From positions 1,674,001-1,738,000 of the forward strand of contig NZ_AP029019.1 in the NCBI RefSeq assembly GCF_037101375.1: DNA of 64,000 bases, in the 5' to 3' direction. Below the pieces are notes generated by a model. It was not told where the DNA came from and made no database searches. It saw only the letters and a list, made by a program, of their open reading frames with translations. Origin of the DNA: Acidovorax sp. DW039. GTDB lineage: Bacteria; Pseudomonadota; Gammaproteobacteria; Burkholderiales; Burkholderiaceae_C. The stretch's first letter is position 1. Each line of letters opens with the position of its first letter. A program made the position numbers and the translations under genes. Of the stretch, positions 61,981 to 64,000 are shown piece after piece.

Positions 61981-63048
61981 TCAGCGGCGCGGTGCGCTGG
62001 TGAGCACCTGCGCCAGCCGGTCTTGGTAAAAGCGCGCCAGGCCCACTGTGCTGTGGCCGAGGGTGTCGGCGCTGGCGGGGATCACGTAGGCCTGTGCGTG
62101 CGGGATGCGGGCGATGGCTTTGTCCAGCACGCCCAGCTCGGGCGGGTTGCGCTCATCGTCTGCCGAGTTGATGGCCAGCACGCGTGCAGTGATGCGCTCC
62201 AGCCCGGGCTCGGGGTCATAGTCACGCGATGCCTCCCACTGGTAGATGTGGTCGTTGGCATCGCCACGGAAAGGGGCTTTGAGGCGTTGCTCCACCAGCG
62301 CATCGGCCGCAGCGCGGGTTGGGGCCAGCTTTTGCAGGCCCTGGTTGCCGCCGTTGGTGCCGGTGCCAAAGAATACCGACGCAAACTGCAGGCTGCGGGG
62401 CTGGCGGGTGTAGTTGCCGCCTTGCCATTCGGGGTCGTTGCGGATGGCATCGACCAGCAGGCGGCGCATCATCCAGTTGCGGCCCGACATCGCAGCGGGC
62501 AGCGAAGCCATGGGCACGGCGATGTCCATGAAGTCGGGGTAGCGCTGGGCCCACACCCAGGTGTGCATGCCGCCCATGGAGTTGCCGATGATGGCGCGCA
62601 CATGGCGCACACCCAGGTGTTCGGTCAGCAGGCGGTACTGGGCCTGCACCATGTCGTCGTAGTTGTAGGCCGGAAAGGCGGCACGCAGGCCGTCCGACGG
62701 CTTGCTGGAGCGGCCGGTGCCAATGGCGTCCGGCAGGATGATGAAGTGCTTGCGCGCATCCAGCGGCTGGCCGGGGCCAAACAGCGTGCCTGCAAAGCCT
62801 GGCGTGAGCATGCTCTCTGCCGAGCCATTGGTGCCATGCAGCACCAGCACGGGCTCTCCGGTGGGCTCACCCACGGTGGAGTAGGCCAGCTTGAGTTCGG
62901 GCAAGGTCTGGCCCGTGTGGAAGCGGAAGTCCTTGACGATCCACTCGCCGTGTTGGGGGGCGGGGTAGTCCGCAGCCGATGCGCCGCCTGTGGCCAGCAC
63001 GCCCAGCAGCATGGGGGCAAAGGCTTTGCGCCAGAAAGAAAGGGTCAT
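61981..63048 (-). CDS. Exported alpha/beta-hydrolase, MetX-like
   Basis: A 355-residue hydrolase with signal peptide (about 1-25, GGASA-AD). The fold and order are those of homoserine acetyltransferase-like alpha/beta-hydrolases: [15 protein letters not shown] (oxyanion), nucleophile Ser in [12 protein letters not shown], acidic residue in [14 protein letters not shown] and catalytic His in [14 protein letters not shown]. Such exported members are esterases rather than MetX. AGGAG precedes ATG 63048. Its position inside the otn cluster, 26 bases before otnI, suggests it opens an ester or lactone of a sugar acid in the periplasm (inference). Confidence 0.85.
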   Translation of the reverse strand: MTLSFWRKAFAPMLLGVLATGGASAADYPAPQHGEWIVKDFRFHTGQTLPELKLAYSTVGEPTGEPVLVLHGTNGSAESMLTPGFAGTLFGPGQPLDARKHFIILPDAIGTGRSSKPSDGLRAAFPAYNYDDMVQAQYRLLTEHLGVRHVRAIIGNSMGGMHTWVWAQRYPDFMDIAVPMASLPAAMSGRNWMMRRLLVDAIRNDPEWQGGNYTRQPRSLQFASVFFGTGTNGGNQGLQKLAPTRAAADALVEQRLKAPFRGDANDHIYQWEASRDYDPEPGLERITARVLAINSADDERNPPELGVLDKAIARIPHAQAYVIPASADTLGHSTVGLARFYQDRLAQVLTSAPRR

Positions 63049-63117
63049 GGTTTGTCTCCTTGTGTCTAATCTTTCGTCCCCCACGCCGTTAGAACCTGTT
63101 CAAGCGCAGCACCCCGG

Positions 63118-63828
63118 TTACCAGTGCGCTCCAAAACTCTGGCGCAGCTCCTCGATCTGCACGGGGTTGAGGGGCGTGGGGTGGGGCCTGCACAGCATCC
63201 ACAGGCGGGCGGTTTCTTCCAGTTCCTCCAGCACGGCCATGGCGGCGGCGGGCGTGTCATGCCACACGTTGGGGCCCAGGCGCGCCAGCATCACCGCGCG
63301 CACAGGGCTGCCCTTGGCGGCATAGCGGCCAATGGTCTGCGCTACCAGCGCCGCCGCAGCCGGGTCGCCAGGGCGGTGGTAGGGGATGTGCGGCACGCGG
63401 CCCACCTTCATGACGAAGTAGGGCGTGATGGGCGGCAGCAATTGCGCGTCAGGCCCCAGCGGGCCGTTGGCCGTCATGTCGGCTTGCAATGAGCAGGCCA
63501 CCAGATGCGTGCTGTGCGTATGGATCACGCAGCGCGCCGGGGCTGCAGTCGAAGCCGAGGCCTCGTAAATCTGCCGGTGCAGCGCAATGGTCTTGCTGGC
63601 CCGGTCGCCCGCCACCTGCTGGCCTTGAGCGTCCAGGCGCGCCAGCCGCTCGGGCTGCAGCGTGCCCAGGCAGGCATCGGTGGGGGTGATGAGGTAGCCA
63701 TCGGCCAGGCGTACGCTGATGTTGCCTGCGGTGGCGTGCACATAGCCCCGCTCAAACAGGCTGCGGCCCACGCGGCAGATTTCGTCGCGGGCCTGGGGCT
63801 CATCCATGAAGGCGGGGGTAGAGGTCAT
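63118..63828 (-). CDS. otnC: Class II aldolase-family 3-oxo-tetronate 4-phosphate decarboxylase
   Basis: A 236-residue metal-dependent aldolase/adducin-family protein. GYVHATAGNISVRLADGYLI is the phosphate-binding start, ARCVIHTHSTHLVACS gives two zinc His, and RLGPNVWHDT the third His. AGDRASKTIALHRQIYEA lies in between as in OtnC. It decarboxylates 3-oxo-tetronate 4-phosphate to dihydroxyacetone phosphate. ATG 63828 overlaps the otnK stop (ATGA-type), which sets the start; the longer open frame runs back through otnK in another frame. Confidence 0.9.
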   Translation of the reverse strand: MTSTPAFMDEPQARDEICRVGRSLFERGYVHATAGNISVRLADGYLITPTDACLGTLQPERLARLDAQGQQVAGDRASKTIALHRQIYEASASTAAPARCVIHTHSTHLVACSLQADMTANGPLGPDAQLLPPITPYFVMKVGRVPHIPYHRPGDPAAAALVAQTIGRYAAKGSPVRAVMLARLGPNVWHDTPAAAMAVLEELEETARLWMLCRPHPTPLNPVQIEELRQSFGAHW

Positions 63829-64000
63829 GCCTGCAATTGTGCAAAAGCCTTGGTGAAAAAGTCGGTACTGCCAAAATTGCCCGACTTCAGTGTGATGTGC
63901 AGCCCGTCCTTGGCATCGGGGGCCACGGCATGGCACCACGGCACGCCGGGGTCAATCTGCGCGCCAATGCGCATTTGCGTGATGCCCAGGGCCTGCACGC
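63825..64000 (-). CDS. otnK: 3-oxo-tetronate kinase, C-terminal part
   Basis: The last 57 codons are in view; the gene enters from the right edge. The end reads QMRIGAQIDPGVPWCHAV, then HITLKSGNFGSTDFFTKAF, which is the characteristic C-terminus of OtnK/DUF1537 sugar-acid kinases (IDPGVPW and LKSGNFG motifs). It phosphorylates 3-oxo-tetronate for OtnC. Stop overlaps the otnC start. Confidence 0.88.
   Translation of the reverse strand, partial: VQALGITQMRIGAQIDPGVPWCHAVAPDAKDGLHITLKSGNFGSTDFFTKAFAQLQA

Overview
The window reads as chromosomal DNA of a high-GC betaproteobacterium of the family Comamonadaceae, most likely Acidovorax or a close relative. Grounds are the overall protein repertoire (Omp32-like porin, split urease/urea-transport loci, DUF969/DUF979 with PxpABC, many GGDEF and chemotaxis proteins), the codon use, and two kinds of intergenic repeat that I associate with this family. 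The genus is inference; no rRNA gene is present. About 50 protein genes and one tRNA-Ser(UGA) are supported.

Layout. 1-8263: end of a C13-type peptidase, a YbbP-like ABC permease, a truncated haemoglobin, a chemotaxis receptor, an alpha/beta-hydrolase remnant, a MarR regulator divergent from an Old Yellow Enzyme reductase, and an SDR dehydrogenase. 8264-10925: a gene-poor leader, a second (compositionally mosaic) chemotaxis receptor, a bidirectional terminator and tRNA-Ser. 10947-17002 (minus strand): urease operon ureA-hupE-ureB-ureC-GNAT-ureE-ureF-ureG. 17124-21868: a divergent two-gene signalling operon, an NCS1-transporter/histidine-kinase/receiver fusion plus a LuxR response regulator. 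21932-27540: small proteins, an aminotransferase, a diguanylate cyclase, a phytanoyl-CoA dioxygenase-like protein and a GntR/FCD regulator. 27962-34791: a 5-oxoproline operon (DUF969, DUF979, pcp, pxpA, pxpBC fusion, biotin carboxylase-BCCP). 34825-40348: GST, Lrp regulator, DUF917 protein, PAS-GGDEF, helical-repeat protein. 40509-43400: a compact minus-strand group of lipoprotein, Cys-rich secreted protein and Lnt-like acyltransferase. 43689-49416: urea ABC transporter urtABCDE. 49429-59339: PAP2 phosphatase, lipid-kinase-like protein, metallophosphoesterase, degenerate cyclase-PilZ protein, HAD hydrolase, MFS exporter, alaC-like aminotransferase, GAF protein and porin. 60195-64000: ureD, separated by 43 kb from the other urease genes, then a four-carbon sugar-acid (otn) cluster.

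The nitrogen theme is strong: urea import (urtABCDE), nickel import (hupE), urease with its accessory proteins, and a transporter-like sensor kinase beside ureA form one functional set spread over three places. The 5-oxoproline operon contains all three module types of a biotin-dependent carboxylase of the urea-carboxylase kind (biotin carboxylase, carrier domain, and the KipI/KipA-type domains).

The most unusual feature is a dispersed repeat of about 45-60 bp with core TAGCTGCTTGCGCTTAT and a following GCGCTTAT/ATAAGCGC hairpin. I count eleven copies in 64 kb. Most are intergenic, but one forms the linker of the PxpB-PxpC fusion, one encodes most of the HupE signal peptide, and two appear to supply the stop codons of ureF and the lnt-like gene.
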